The notes: generated by a model not told the origin, from the sequence alone. Positions 8,541 to 17,588 are shown, numbered from the stretch's first letter. The stretch is 41,553 bases of DNA from Actinoallomurus liliacearum (GCF_039542035.1 NZ_BAABHJ010000037.1:1-41553), one strand, 5' to 3'. Program-made: numbers and translations.

Positions 8541-8570
8541 AAATTAAGCCGCTCGCCGCGGATTTCGCAA
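8541..8570 (-). promoter_or_regulatory. Possible promoter of the NRPS-encapsulin operon
   Basis: On the minus strand TTGCGA (8570-8565) and TAATTT (8546-8541) are separated by 18 bp. This would start a leader of roughly 75 bases containing the hairpin at 8481-8514. Match to the consensus is moderate. Confidence 0.35.
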
Positions 8571-8984
8571 GGCCCTCTTCCGGGTACCTCATCGGACCTC
8601 GCGCCCGGAACGGATGGTGGCCGTTTCGTCGCCGTACGGAGTCGCCCGAGAGGCTCCTGGCCGGTGGGGCCCCACGCGGAATCGTCATCGACCGGCCGAG
8701 TTGACTGAGCGCGGACCGGCGTCGACGTGCCCCTGTGGCCATCGGATTCGCCGAGCTCCGCCAGAGTGGGGGCCGCCGTCATATGCGGCGATCCCGAGCG
8801 CCCGCGGCGCGAGCCGCGGGCGCGCCGGCCGCGACGGGACCCCTATCCGAACGCCGGTCGACCGGGGGCGGAACGTACATTATCGACGGCCTGCGATGAC
8901 CTCGACCTGGCCGCTCCTGATTTCGGTCCGGTGGGATCTCTGCGCGAATCTGTTTCGGTCAGATGATCTTGCAAAATGGCGATC

Positions 8985-9006
8985 GATGATCGGTATTCCG
9001 ATCATC
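8985..9006. repeat. Perfect 9-bp inverted repeat, possible operator
   Basis: GATGATCGG (8985-8993) and CCGATCATC (8998-9006) pair perfectly around TATT. A further GATGATC lies just upstream near 8972. It has no T-run and few GC pairs, so it looks more like a protein-binding site than a terminator. Confidence 0.4.
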
Positions 9007-9130
9007 TCCGACGTATTCCGGGTAGAGCCTCACGCATTTACCGGTGCCTTTTCTCGCTGAAGCAGGGTTGTCGGATGATGTTTCTGACTCTGTAATATGA
9101 CTCGCCATCGCGACCTGCCGTTGCCGGCGG

Positions 9131-10255
9131 TCACCGGACCGGGCGGGCCTCCTGGAACCGGGCGGGCGACAGCGCCGCCGGATCGACGCCGGCGTCGGCG
9201 GGCGGCGTACGGGTCGCGGCGGCCGCGGCGATCCGGCCGACGGCGGCCGATGTCTGCACGCCGTACCCGCTGAGGCCGGCGAGCCAGACGAAGCCCGGCA
9301 CGTCCGGCGCCTCACCGATCACCGGGGTGTCGTCCAGAGCCGCGGTCCGCAGCCCGGCCCACGCGTGCCGGACGCTACGGATCCGCAACGTCGTGGCCTC
9401 CTGGACCCGTTCGACCGCGCGCGCGACGTCGAGGTCGTCCGGGCGCGCGTCGCACGGCGGCACGGGCGTCGCGTCGGACGGGGAGACGAGCAGCCGTCCC
9501 GACTCCGGCTTGAGGTAGAAGGTGTCGGCCACGTCGGTCACCATCGGCCACCGGGCGGCGTCGGTCCCGTCGGGCGGGTCCGCCAGGAACGCCGTACGGC
9601 GCAGCGGCGTGAGGCCCAGCGGGCGGACGCCGGCGAGCGCGGCGACCTCGTCCGCCCACGCCCCGGCCGCGTCGACCACGACGGGCGCGGTGAACACGCC
9701 CGCGTCAGTCGCCGCCCGCCAGCGCCCACCGTCACGCGACAGCTCCCGTACCCGCGCGCCCGTGACCACCGTGCCGCCGCGCGCCCGGACGCCGCGCAGG
9801 AACCCCTGGTGGAGCAGGTCGACGTCGATGTCCATCGCGCCCGGCTTGACCATCGCGCGGATGTACCGCCCGGTCCGGACGATCGGGCAGTACTCCGTGA
9901 CCTCGGCGACGTCGATCTCCCGGACCGGGACGGGAGCGGACAGCCCGTCGGCGAGCATCGCGGCGAAGTCGTCCTCCGCGCCCGCCGGGCACAGCGTCAG
10001 CACGCCGCGCGGAGAGAGCAGCGGTCCGTCGGCGAAGCCCGGCGGCGGTGCCGTGAGGAACGCGCGGCTCGCCGCGGTGAGCGCGCGCACGGTGGGGTTG
10101 CCGTAGTACTCGGAGAACAACGCGGCGGACCGCCCGGTCGAGTGGTACCCCGGAGCGGACTCCATCTCCAGGAGGGTCACGTCGCCGAACGCGGACAGGA
10201 AGTAACCTGCGGCGGCACCGGCCACGCCGGCGCCCACAACGAGGAAATCGCCCAT
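9131..10255 (-). CDS. FAD-dependent D-amino-acid (D-arginine-like) dehydrogenase
   Basis: 374 residues of the DAO flavoprotein family. The dinucleotide-binding loop VVGAGVAGAAAGYFLS opens the protein; PGYHSTGRSAA and VRALTAASRAFL follow, then GVRPLGLTPLRRTAF, FYLKPESGRLL, HAWAGLR, and GYGVQTSAA near the C-terminus. This order and wording closely match, from memory, Pseudomonas D-arginine dehydrogenase DauA, so oxidative deamination of a D-amino acid to a 2-keto acid is likely. The exact substrate is unproven. The start ATG (10255) has only GCGAGG immediately before it, so the leader may be very short. It is transcribed divergently from an NCS1 permease gene. Though on the same strand, it is 673 bp from the NRPS operon and probably separate. 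Confidence 0.85.
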   Translation of the reverse strand: MGDFLVVGAGVAGAAAGYFLSAFGDVTLLEMESAPGYHSTGRSAALFSEYYGNPTVRALTAASRAFLTAPPPGFADGPLLSPRGVLTLCPAGAEDDFAAMLADGLSAPVPVREIDVAEVTEYCPIVRTGRYIRAMVKPGAMDIDVDLLHQGFLRGVRARGGTVVTGARVRELSRDGGRWRAATDAGVFTAPVVVDAAGAWADEVAALAGVRPLGLTPLRRTAFLADPPDGTDAARWPMVTDVADTFYLKPESGRLLVSPSDATPVPPCDARPDDLDVARAVERVQEATTLRIRSVRHAWAGLRTAALDDTPVIGEAPDVPGFVWLAGLSGYGVQTSAAVGRIAAAAATRTPPADAGVDPAALSPARFQEARPVR

Positions 10256-10332
10256 CCTCGCAAAGGATCACACGGTGCCGGAACGCGCAATCGTCGTCCG
10301 GCCCCGCACGGCGAGGCATTTTGAACCGGTCA

Positions 10333-10362
10333 TTGACCGCTATAACGGGCGGCCTCTACGGT
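10333..10362 (+). promoter_or_regulatory. Promoter of the NCS1 permease gene
   Basis: TTGACC (10333-10338) and TACGGT (10357-10362) are 18 bp apart, a good vegetative-sigma match for actinobacteria, ending 40 bp before the permease start codon. Confidence 0.5.
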
Positions 10363-10402
10363 GCGCTGGACAGCAGAGACGGGTCGGGACAGGCAGGTAC
10401 CA

Positions 10403-11914
10403 ATGAGCGGTGTCCAGGGCGGCGCCTCGGCGGACGGCGAGAGCGGGCGGCCACTCCGGATCGAGACGCACGGCATCGACGTGATCGGAGACGCCGACCG
10501 CAAGGGACGGCCCCGGCAACTGTTCTTCCCCTGGTTCGGCGCGAACGTGTCGATCCTCGGGCTGAGCTACGGGTCGTTCGCGCTCGGCTTCGGCATCTCG
10601 TTCTGGCAGGCCCTGCTGGCCGGGCTGGTCGGCATCGTCTTCTCGTTCCTCCTGTGCGGTCTCATCGCGGTCGCCGGCAAGCGCGGGTCGGTGCCGACGA
10701 TGGTGCTGAGCCGGGCGGCGTTCGGCGTCCGGGGCAACCGGCTGCCGTCGGCCATCTCCTGGCTGCTCACCGTGGGCTGGGAGACGGTCCTGACCGCCCT
10801 GGCGACGATGGCGACCGCGACCGTCTTCGGCCGTCTCGGCTGGGGCGGCGGTACCGCCACCAAGGTCGTCGCGCTCATCGTCGTCGCGGTGCTGATCGTC
10901 GGTGGCGGCGTCATCGGCTTCGACCTGATCATGCGCATGCAGGCGGTCATCACCGTCCTCACCGGCGCGCTGACGGTCGTCTACATCCTCCTGGTCGCGC
11001 ACCGGATCGAGTGGCACACCGTCAGCGCCATCCACGCCGGCTCCACCCAGGAGGTCATCGGCGCCCTGGTCTTCATGATGACCGGTTTCGGCCTCGGCTG
11101 GGTGAACGCCGCCGCCGACTACTCCCGCTACCTGCCCAGGAGCACCTCCGGCCGCGGCGTCGTCGGCTGGACGACCTTCGGGGCGTCCCTGGCGCCGGCC
11201 GTGCTGCTCGTCTTCGGCCTGCTCCTCGCCGGATCGTCGGCCGACCTCGGCAAGGCGATCGCCGCCGACCCGATCGGCGCGCTCACGACGATCCTGCCCA
11301 CCTGGTTCCTCATCCCGTTCGCCGCGGTGGCGGTGCTCGGCCTCGTCGGCGGCGCCGTACTCGACATCTACTCCTCCGGGCTGGCCCTGCTGGCGGCCGG
11401 CCTGCGGGTGCCGCGGTACGCCGCCGCCCTGGTCGACGGCGTGCTCATGATGCTGGGGACCGTCTACGTCGTCTTCGTCTCCGGCGACTTCCTCGGCCAG
11501 TTCACCGGTTTCCTCACGACCCTCGGCGTCCCCGTCGCCGCCTGGTGCGGGATCATGCTGGCCGACATCGCGCGCCGCCGCCGGGACTACGACGAGACCG
11601 ACCTCTACCGGCCGGCGGGCCGGTACGGCGACGTTCCGCCGCTGCCCCCGGTGATTCTGCTCGCCGCCACCGCCATCGGCTGGGGTCTGGTGACCAACAC
11701 GGCCGCGAGCTGGCTCAAATGGCAGGGGTACCTGCTCGAGCCGCTCGGCCTCGGCGGCAGGTCCGGCTCCTGGGCCTTCGCCAACCTCGGCGTGCTGGCC
11801 GCACTCGTGATCGGCTTCGCCGCGATGTGGGCGCTGAACCGCGCGACCGTACGCGCCCAGGAGACCCGCCCGTCCGCCGCCCTGGGGGCGACCCAGGACG
11901 CCGCCTCGGCTTGA
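10403..11914 (+). CDS. NCS1 purine/cytosine-family permease
   Basis: A 503-residue integral membrane transporter with about 12 hydrophobic segments. The opening part (GIDVIGDADRKGRPRQLFF, then WFGANVSILGLSYGS) and the LTVGWETV, GFGLGWVNAAADYSRYLP and LGVPVAAWCGIMLAD segments are typical of the cytosine/purine permease family, which imports nucleobases or related compounds with a cation. The ATG at 10403 was chosen, with GGCAGG upstream and a promoter at 10333-10362; the GTG at 10361 lies inside the promoter. It is divergent from the D-amino-acid dehydrogenase gene, 147 bp away, and may share its control. A hairpin follows the stop. The substrate cannot be told from sequence alone. Confidence 0.88.
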   Translation: MSGVQGGASADGESGRPLRIETHGIDVIGDADRKGRPRQLFFPWFGANVSILGLSYGSFALGFGISFWQALLAGLVGIVFSFLLCGLIAVAGKRGSVPTMVLSRAAFGVRGNRLPSAISWLLTVGWETVLTALATMATATVFGRLGWGGGTATKVVALIVVAVLIVGGGVIGFDLIMRMQAVITVLTGALTVVYILLVAHRIEWHTVSAIHAGSTQEVIGALVFMMTGFGLGWVNAAADYSRYLPRSTSGRGVVGWTTFGASLAPAVLLVFGLLLAGSSADLGKAIAADPIGALTTILPTWFLIPFAAVAVLGLVGGAVLDIYSSGLALLAAGLRVPRYAAALVDGVLMMLGTVYVVFVSGDFLGQFTGFLTTLGVPVAAWCGIMLADIARRRRDYDETDLYRPAGRYGDVPPLPPVILLAATAIGWGLVTNTAASWLKWQGYLLEPLGLGGRSGSWAFANLGVLAALVIGFAAMWALNRATVRAQETRPSAALGATQDAASA

Positions 11915-11922
11915 CCGCCGCG

Positions 11923-11944
11923 CCGCCACGGTATTCGGTGGCGG
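11923..11944 (+). terminator. Hairpin after the permease gene
   Basis: CCGCCAC (11923-11929) and GTGGCGG (11938-11944) pair perfectly around an 8-base loop, 9 bp after the permease stop codon. No T-run follows, as is common in actinobacteria. Confidence 0.4.
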
Positions 11945-11998
11945 AATGCTCCGGGGCGTCGCGACACTGGGGCCTCGGGAACAGAGGAGCGGTGAGCG

Positions 11999-13483
11999 AT
12001 GACGGGGCGGCGTGCGACGTTGACGTTGTGGCGGCCGGTCGGGCCTGCCGAGCTGGCGTTGCTGCGCGCGTCCGGGTGGCGGGCATGGCCGCCTCGGCTG
12101 CCCGACCAGCCGATCTTCTATCCGGTGCTGAACGAGGCGTACGCGGTCAAGATCGCCCGGGACTGGAACGTCCCGGCGTCGGGTGCCGGGTTCGTGACGC
12201 GCTTCGAGGTCGACGCCGGCTTCGCACGTCGCTACCCCGTCCGGCAGGCCGGCGGCCGGACCATCCTGGAGCTGTGGGTGCCGGCGGAGGAACTCGAGGA
12301 GTTCAACGCCCACCTGGCCGGTCCCATCCAGGTCGTCCGCGAGTACCACGTCCCCGGTTACGGGCCGCTGGCGGCTCGCGTCGCCGACGCCGCCGCCGGT
12401 CGCGAACCCGCGGATGAGGTCACGGCGATGCTGTCGGTCGCGAGCGCGACGACCTGGATCGGGCTCGACCGGGCGTTCCGTACGGCCGGGGTGAGGTACG
12501 GCGCCGGTACGGCGGCGGCCTCGCTGCCGAGGGACGCGCGCCTGCCGTCGCTCGTCATGGCCTGCTCCGGAGACGGGCACCGGAGGGAGGCCGCGGTCGC
12601 GAGCGCGGCGTGGAGCAGGCTGCCGCTTCCCATCCTCGTGCTGCGCACCGCCGACTGGGTGCCGCAGGTCCGCGAGCGGGCGCGCCGGTCCCTGGAGGCG
12701 GCGTTGCGGACCGCGGACACCGCCGCCCTTCCGGCGGCCGCGAGTGTCGCGGTCGCGATGGGATCGTGGGCGCGAGGTCCCCATGCTCTGGATGCCTTGG
12801 CGGAGGCCCTGCGGTCGGCTCCGGAGGACGCGCTGGCGTCGGCTCGGGCCCACCGCGACCGCGGGCTGCGGCGCTGGGCGTACCGGCTGTGGCTGGAGTC
12901 GGGCCGGGCCCGATCCGAGGAGGTCATGCGCGCCGCGCTGGGGGAGCGGGACGTGGTCTGCCGCGCCCTGTGCGCGGAGCGGGTCGTGGCCGAAGCCGTA
13001 CGAGACGAGCGTCCCGACGTGCTGGAGCGGTTGCTCGGGGAGGGCGGCGCGAACGTCCGGATCGAGGCGCTCACGGCCCTGGTGCGACTCGGCCGTCCCG
13101 AGACCGGTGCCGCGTATCTGGCGGACCGGCCGACGATGATGCGCGCCACCGCGCAGTGGGCCGTCCGCCGTGAGGGGCGTGACCCCGCCGTGCTCTACCG
13201 CGAGGCCCTGGCCACGGATCCGGCGGCGGGCCGGATTCGGACGCTGGTCGCCGGGCTCGGTGAATGCGGTACCCGGCAGGACATCGATCTGCTGCTGCCG
13301 TTCCTGGAGCACCCGAGTCCTCGGGTGCGGGCGGAGGCGGTCCGTGCCGTCCGCCGCCTGGGGGTGTCTCTCGCGCGGATCGCCCCGATGCTGGCCGACC
13401 CGGCCCCCGTGGTCGTCCGGGCGGTGGGCAAGGCGTTGCGCACCGAGCCCGACGCCGTGCCGACCGCCCGGCTCTGGGAGTAG
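11999..13483 (+). CDS. HEAT-repeat protein with an actinobacterial N-terminal domain
   Basis: 494 residues, no signal peptide or membrane segment. The first 120 residues (TLWRPVGPAELALL, WPPRLPDQPIFYPVLNE, KIARDWNVP, TRFEV, ELWVPAEEL) match, from memory, a small stand-alone actinobacterial family often labelled ADP-ribosylation/crystallin J1; that label is probably not a true function. The rest is helical, with repeating Ala/Arg/Leu-rich units, and ends in HEAT-like repeats (LLPFLEHPSPRVRAEAVRAV). It would act as a protein-binding scaffold. The start has GAGGAG upstream. It converges with the nSTAND gene, with only 15 bp between the two stops. Function unknown; the fused architecture is the noteworthy point. 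Confidence 0.75.
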   Translation: MTGRRATLTLWRPVGPAELALLRASGWRAWPPRLPDQPIFYPVLNEAYAVKIARDWNVPASGAGFVTRFEVDAGFARRYPVRQAGGRTILELWVPAEELEEFNAHLAGPIQVVREYHVPGYGPLAARVADAAAGREPADEVTAMLSVASATTWIGLDRAFRTAGVRYGAGTAAASLPRDARLPSLVMACSGDGHRREAAVASAAWSRLPLPILVLRTADWVPQVRERARRSLEAALRTADTAALPAAASVAVAMGSWARGPHALDALAEALRSAPEDALASARAHRDRGLRRWAYRLWLESGRARSEEVMRAALGERDVVCRALCAERVVAEAVRDERPDVLERLLGEGGANVRIEALTALVRLGRPETGAAYLADRPTMMRATAQWAVRREGRDPAVLYREALATDPAAGRIRTLVAGLGECGTRQDIDLLLPFLEHPSPRVRAEAVRAVRRLGVSLARIAPMLADPAPVVVRAVGKALRTEPDAVPTARLWE

Positions 13484-13498
13484 CCGAGAGGCCGGCGG

Positions 13499-16400
13499 TC
13501 AGTGGCAGGGGGGCGTGTAGGCGATGCCGGGGAAGTGCTGCGCCCACTCCTCCGGGGTGACGGCCGGGAAGGAACGGGCGCAGACCCGGCGGGCGACGTC
13601 CCCGGCGTCCAGGTTCCACAGTCGTGCGGTGCCGTCGCTGCTGCCGGTGGCGAGGGTGTGTCCGTCGGGGCTGAAGGCGACGGTGGTGATGCCGTCTGCG
13701 TGGCCGGTGATCGTGGCGAGCGGGGTCGGGTGTCGGGTGTCGGTGACGTTCCACAGTCGGGCGGTGCGGTCATTGCTGCCGGTGGCGAGGGTGTGTCCGT
13801 CGGGGCTGAAGGCGACGGTCGTGATGCTGTCCGCGTGGCCGGTGATCGTGGCGAGCGGGGTCGGGTGTCGGGTGTCGGTGACGTTCCACAGTCGCGCGGT
13901 GCCGTCGCTGCCGCCGGTGGCGAGCGTATGGCCGTCCGGGCCGAAGGCGACGGCGTTCACTCCGGCGGTGTGCCCGGTGATCACGGCGCGCGCGATCGGA
14001 TGGAGCCGGTCGGTCACGTCCCAGAGCCGCGCGGTGCGGTCGCTGCTGCCGGTGGCGAGGGTGTGTCCGTCGAGGCTGAAGGCGACGGTGGTGACGCTGT
14101 CCCCGTGCCCGGTGAGGGTGGCCAGCGCGGCCGGACGGCCTGGGGCGGAGAGGTCCCACAGCCGCGCGTCGGTGCTCTCCCCGACCAGGGCGAGGGTGCG
14201 GCCGTCCGGACTGATGGCGCCGGCGAGGATGTTACCGGCTCCCACGTCCCGGGTGGCGAGCAGGGCGGGACCGCCGGGGGCGGTCAGGTTCCAGAGCCGC
14301 AGGGCGCCATCGAGGCCGGAGGTGACGAGCGTTCGCCGGTCTGGGGTGAACGCCGTGACGAGAACGCCGTCGGTGTGGCCGTCCAGCACGGCGAGGGACA
14401 CGGGCCGGTCCGGGGTGGTGACGTCGTCCAGTTCGGCGGCCCGGTAGCTACCGGTGGCGAGCGTGCGGCCGTCCGGGCTGAAGGCCAGGGTGTCCACCGC
14501 GCCGGGGTGGTCGGCCAGGATCGGCGAACGCAGGTCCCAGACCCGGGACGTCTCATCGCCGCCGCCGCTCGCCAGATAAGCGCCGTCGGGGCTGAACGCC
14601 ACGGCGTAGACGGTCGCGGCGTGGCCGCGGAGCACCGCGGGGTTGTCCCCGTCGGCCGGGTCGGCCACGTTCCACAGGCGGATGGTCCGGTCATAGCTGC
14701 CGCTGGCGAGTTCCCGGCCGTCCGGGGAGAACGCCAGCGCGACGACGCCGTTGCCGTGGCCTGCGAGGACGACGATGGTGCGGACATGCCGAGGATCGGT
14801 GACGTTCCAGAGCCGGATCGTGCTGTCGAAGCTCCCGGTGGCGAGCGTATGGCCGTCGGGGCTGAACGCGGCCGACAGGACGCGGTCGGTGTGCCCGTTC
14901 AGCTGGGCGAGGGCGGCGGGATGGTACGGATGGGACACGTCCCACAGCCGTACGGTGTTCTCGTACGCCGTGGTGGCGAGCGTCCGCCCGTCCGGCCCGA
15001 ACGCCACCGCCGCCAGCCCCTGCCGATGGCCCGTGAGGGTCGCCGCGGCGACCGGATGGTGCGGGTCGGTCACGTCCCACAGCCGTGCGGTGCGGTCGTA
15101 GGAGGCGGTCGCGACGGTCCGCCCGTCCGGGCTGAACGCCACCGACCGGATGCCGTCGGTGTGCCCGGTCAGGACGGCCAGCGCGGCGGGGCGGTGGGGG
15201 TCGGCGACGTCCCACAGCCTGGCGGTATGGTCCCCTCCGCCGGTGACGAGCAGGCGGCCGTCCGGGCTGAACGCCACCGACGTCACGCCGTCGGTGTGCC
15301 CGGTCAGGACGGCCGACACGGTGGGGCGGTGAGGGTCGGCGACGTCCCACAGTCGCGCGGTGTGGTCCAGCCCGGCTGTGGCCAGCGTGCGGCCGTCGGG
15401 GCTGAAGACCGCGGCGTAGACGGCCGCGGTGTGGGCGGTCAGGCGCGTGGCGTACGGCGAGGCGGTGGTGCTGAGCAGGCTGCCGCGTGCCTCCGGCGTG
15501 GGGGCGAGGCGGTAGGCGGCCAGCGCGAGTTGCGCGGCGAGCGCGGGGTTCGCCGCGCCGAGGGCGGTCGCCTCGTTCGCCACCTTGCCCGACAGAGCGG
15601 AGTTGCGTTCGTCGCGGATGACCTGTCCGTTGTGCACGGCCACCCCGAGCGCCGCGCTCGCCAGCACCAGCAGGGCCGCCAGCGCGGCGGCGAACAGCCG
15701 CAGCCGTCTGCTCCGGCGCCGGGCGGCGAACCGTTCGCGGTACTCGCGGGTCGCCGAGGCTTCGAGGAACTCCCGGACGAGCGGGGTGAGAACGGCGCGC
15801 GGCCCGGCTCCGGCCACCCACTCGCGGGCGACCGCCAGCCGGGTGCCCGAGTACAGCGCGGCCGGGTCGTCGCCCTCGCGGCGCCACGCGGAGGCCGCTT
15901 CGGCGAGGCGCCGCCCGACCAGCAGCCCCGCCCGATCGGCGTTCAGCCAGTCGTGCAGCCGCGGCCACGCCGATAACACGGCGTCGTGAGCGATCGACAC
16001 GGTGTCCGTGTCCGCGGTGATCAGGCGCTGCTGGACGAACCGCGCCAGGACCTCGTCGACGGCGGACGCCGGGTCGGCGGGAGAGGGGTCCTCGGGCGCG
16101 TGACCCTCCGGGGGAGGACCGCCCGGACCGAGACCGGCCAGGGGTGGGCACGCGTTGGCGCGGACCTCGGTCATGGTCAGGCGACGGCGGGTGTCGGCGG
16201 TGTCCTCGGCGACGTGCACCAGGCTGAGGAACAACCGCCGGGCCGTCTCCCGCTCTGCGGCGGTCAGCGATCCGTAGACGGCCTCGGCGGTGGCCGCGAC
16301 CGCGCCGTCGATGCCGCCGACCGCCCGGTAGTCGGCGATCGTCAGTCGCCGGTTCCGGCTGTGGTCCCACGTGCTGTAGAGGGCGTGCGAGAGCAGGGGA

Positions 16401-17362
16401 AGGGCCCCGGCCTCGTTCGCGGCCGAGTCGGCACGTCGGCGTGGGGTGACCTCCCGCAGCAGAAGCTCGACCAGGCCGTCCTCGATGTCCAGGCGCGCCT
16501 GCCGGGCCGGCGCGGTGATCACCTCCCGCAGTTCGGCCTCGCGCATCGGGCCCACGGTGAACTGCCCGCCTCGTACCGCGGCCTCCAGCAGCGGCCGGCG
16601 CAGCGCGTGCCCGTAGAAGTCGGCCCGCAGCCCGACCACGACGACGGCGCCGGGCCGCTCGCGGGCGGCAGCGTCCAGCGCGGAGATGAACCGCTCCTGC
16701 TCCTCCTCGTCGGACCCGGCGGTGAACAGCTCCTCGAACTGGTCGACCACGATCAGGCGCCGGGTGCCCGGCCGGTCCGCCGCGGCCAGTGCGGCGACCG
16801 GCGCGGAACCCGGAGTCAGCAGTACCACGGGCCACTCCGCGGACCCGGACAGCGCGCCGCCGTGCACCGCCGCGACCAAGCCGGCGTGCAGCAGGGACGA
16901 CTTTCCCGCCCCGGACGGCCCGACCACGACCCGGACGCCGTCGCCGTCCTCCCCGCCCACGAATTCGAGCAGCCGGGCGAGGGCGGCGTCGCGGCCGAAG
17001 AACCATGCGGCGTCCTCGGCCGTGAAGCCCTTCAGCCCCCGGTACGGCTCGGGTCCGCCCGGCCGTCTCCCGGGCTCCCGCCGGACCCTGACCCACGCCT
17101 CCAGCCACGCCTCGACCTGAACCGCGTCGTCCACCCCGCAGGTGCCCAGGACCTTGATCAACAGCTCCCGCGACGAGATGGAGGGCAGCCCCCGGCCGGC
17201 GAACCAGTCGCCGATCGTGCTGTGCGCGCGCTGTTCGCCGATCCGCTGTGCCACCTGACGTACCGTGAGCCCGGCCGACTCCCGCAACCGCGTCAGCTCC
17301 CGGGCGAAATCCTCACGCGCGGTGATCGCGCCCGGATCAGCGTGTTCTCCCGATACCCCCAC
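13499..17362 (-). CDS. HTH-nSTAND ATPase with 14 WD40 repeats
   Basis: About 1287 residues. In order: a small HTH-like domain (about 20-60, LTVRQVAQRIG), an nSTAND1 NTPase beginning PYRGLKGFTAEDAAWFFGRD (106-125) with Walker A GPSGAGKS (148-155) and Walker B RLIVVDQFEELF (202-213), a single membrane helix near 551-573, and fourteen WD40 units from about 640 to 1270, enough for two seven-bladed propellers. STAND proteins are ligand-triggered switches; the propellers would be the sensor. The start was set at GTG 17362 just before the HTH domain, with GAGGGG upstream; longer forms run into the divergent promoter region. Blades 12-14 are nearly identical, showing recent duplication. It is divergent from a graspetide gene pair, which it might regulate. 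Confidence 0.88.
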   Translation of the reverse strand: MGVSGEHADPGAITAREDFARELTRLRESAGLTVRQVAQRIGEQRAHSTIGDWFAGRGLPSISSRELLIKVLGTCGVDDAVQVEAWLEAWVRVRREPGRRPGGPEPYRGLKGFTAEDAAWFFGRDAALARLLEFVGGEDGDGVRVVVGPSGAGKSSLLHAGLVAAVHGGALSGSAEWPVVLLTPGSAPVAALAAADRPGTRRLIVVDQFEELFTAGSDEEEQERFISALDAAARERPGAVVVVGLRADFYGHALRRPLLEAAVRGGQFTVGPMREAELREVITAPARQARLDIEDGLVELLLREVTPRRRADSAANEAGALPLLSHALYSTWDHSRNRRLTIADYRAVGGIDGAVAATAEAVYGSLTAAERETARRLFLSLVHVAEDTADTRRRLTMTEVRANACPPLAGLGPGGPPPEGHAPEDPSPADPASAVDEVLARFVQQRLITADTDTVSIAHDAVLSAWPRLHDWLNADRAGLLVGRRLAEAASAWRREGDDPAALYSGTRLAVAREWVAGAGPRAVLTPLVREFLEASATREYRERFAARRRSRRLRLFAAALAALLVLASAALGVAVHNGQVIRDERNSALSGKVANEATALGAANPALAAQLALAAYRLAPTPEARGSLLSTTASPYATRLTAHTAAVYAAVFSPDGRTLATAGLDHTARLWDVADPHRPTVSAVLTGHTDGVTSVAFSPDGRLLVTGGGDHTARLWDVADPHRPAALAVLTGHTDGIRSVAFSPDGRTVATASYDRTARLWDVTDPHHPVAAATLTGHRQGLAAVAFGPDGRTLATTAYENTVRLWDVSHPYHPAALAQLNGHTDRVLSAAFSPDGHTLATGSFDSTIRLWNVTDPRHVRTIVVLAGHGNGVVALAFSPDGRELASGSYDRTIRLWNVADPADGDNPAVLRGHAATVYAVAFSPDGAYLASGGGDETSRVWDLRSPILADHPGAVDTLAFSPDGRTLATGSYRAAELDDVTTPDRPVSLAVLDGHTDGVLVTAFTPDRRTLVTSGLDGALRLWNLTAPGGPALLATRDVGAGNILAGAISPDGRTLALVGESTDARLWDLSAPGRPAALATLTGHGDSVTTVAFSLDGHTLATGSSDRTARLWDVTDRLHPIARAVITGHTAGVNAVAFGPDGHTLATGGSDGTARLWNVTDTRHPTPLATITGHADSITTVAFSPDGHTLATGSNDRTARLWNVTDTRHPTPLATITGHADGITTVAFSPDGHTLATGSSDGTARLWNLDAGDVARRVCARSFPAVTPEEWAQHFPGIAYTPPCH
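13613..13882. repeat. Near-identical 135-bp tandem repeats within the WD40 region
   Basis: Two consecutive 135-bp units (13613-13747 and 13748-13882) differ at only a few bases, and a third from 13883 is more diverged. Each unit is exactly one 45-residue WD40 blade, so the array can grow or shrink without losing frame. Confidence 0.85.
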
Positions 17363-17426
17363 CCCGGAACCGCCCCTCAGAGTCTCCGAACGCGGCCGCA
17401 GGAGCCTCCTCCTGAAGGGACGGGGC

Positions 17427-17444
17427 TGTACGGCCCTGTACGGA
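17427..17444. repeat. Direct repeat CTGTACGG with 10-bp period
   Basis: CTGTACGG occurs at 17427-17434 and 17437-17444, one helical turn apart, in the 226-bp divergent region between the nSTAND and graspetide genes. It could be a regulator site acting on either promoter. Confidence 0.35.
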
Positions 17445-17588
17445 TAGTGCCAGACACCTTCGTCCCCGACGTCCGCACTCCGCAGAATCGGGTCACACCC
17501 CGGTGAGTCCACCGATTCCGGGAAACGCCGCAACGGCGTCCGGGAACCGGTGGCGGTCGGTCCGGGGACCTCGGAGAAGGGACGACCC

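Larger units (their letters stand above)
8458..9130. other. 673-bp gene-free region upstream of the encapsulin operon
   Basis: No credible gene is seen on either strand; short open frames here are Arg/Pro/Gly-rich or lack a ribosome site. The right half (about 8880-9115) is clearly richer in A and T than its surroundings. It holds a promoter-like pair and leader hairpin near the NRPS start and a perfect inverted repeat at 8985-9006, listed separately. It probably carries the control region of the operon and the end of the flavoenzyme transcript. Confidence 0.6.

Noticed and set aside
8481..8700. T-box riboswitch in the NRPS leader
   Set aside because: No TGGNACC-type T-box sequence or specifier loop was found; only the terminal hairpin is visible.
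8423..8782. Small gene or leader peptide upstream of the NRPS start
   Set aside because: The frames have no conserved features and no convincing ribosome site, and they cross the predicted promoter and hairpin.
13613..14020. Regularly spaced repeats as a CRISPR array
   Set aside because: The 135-bp period, coding frame and WD40 translation show these are protein repeats.
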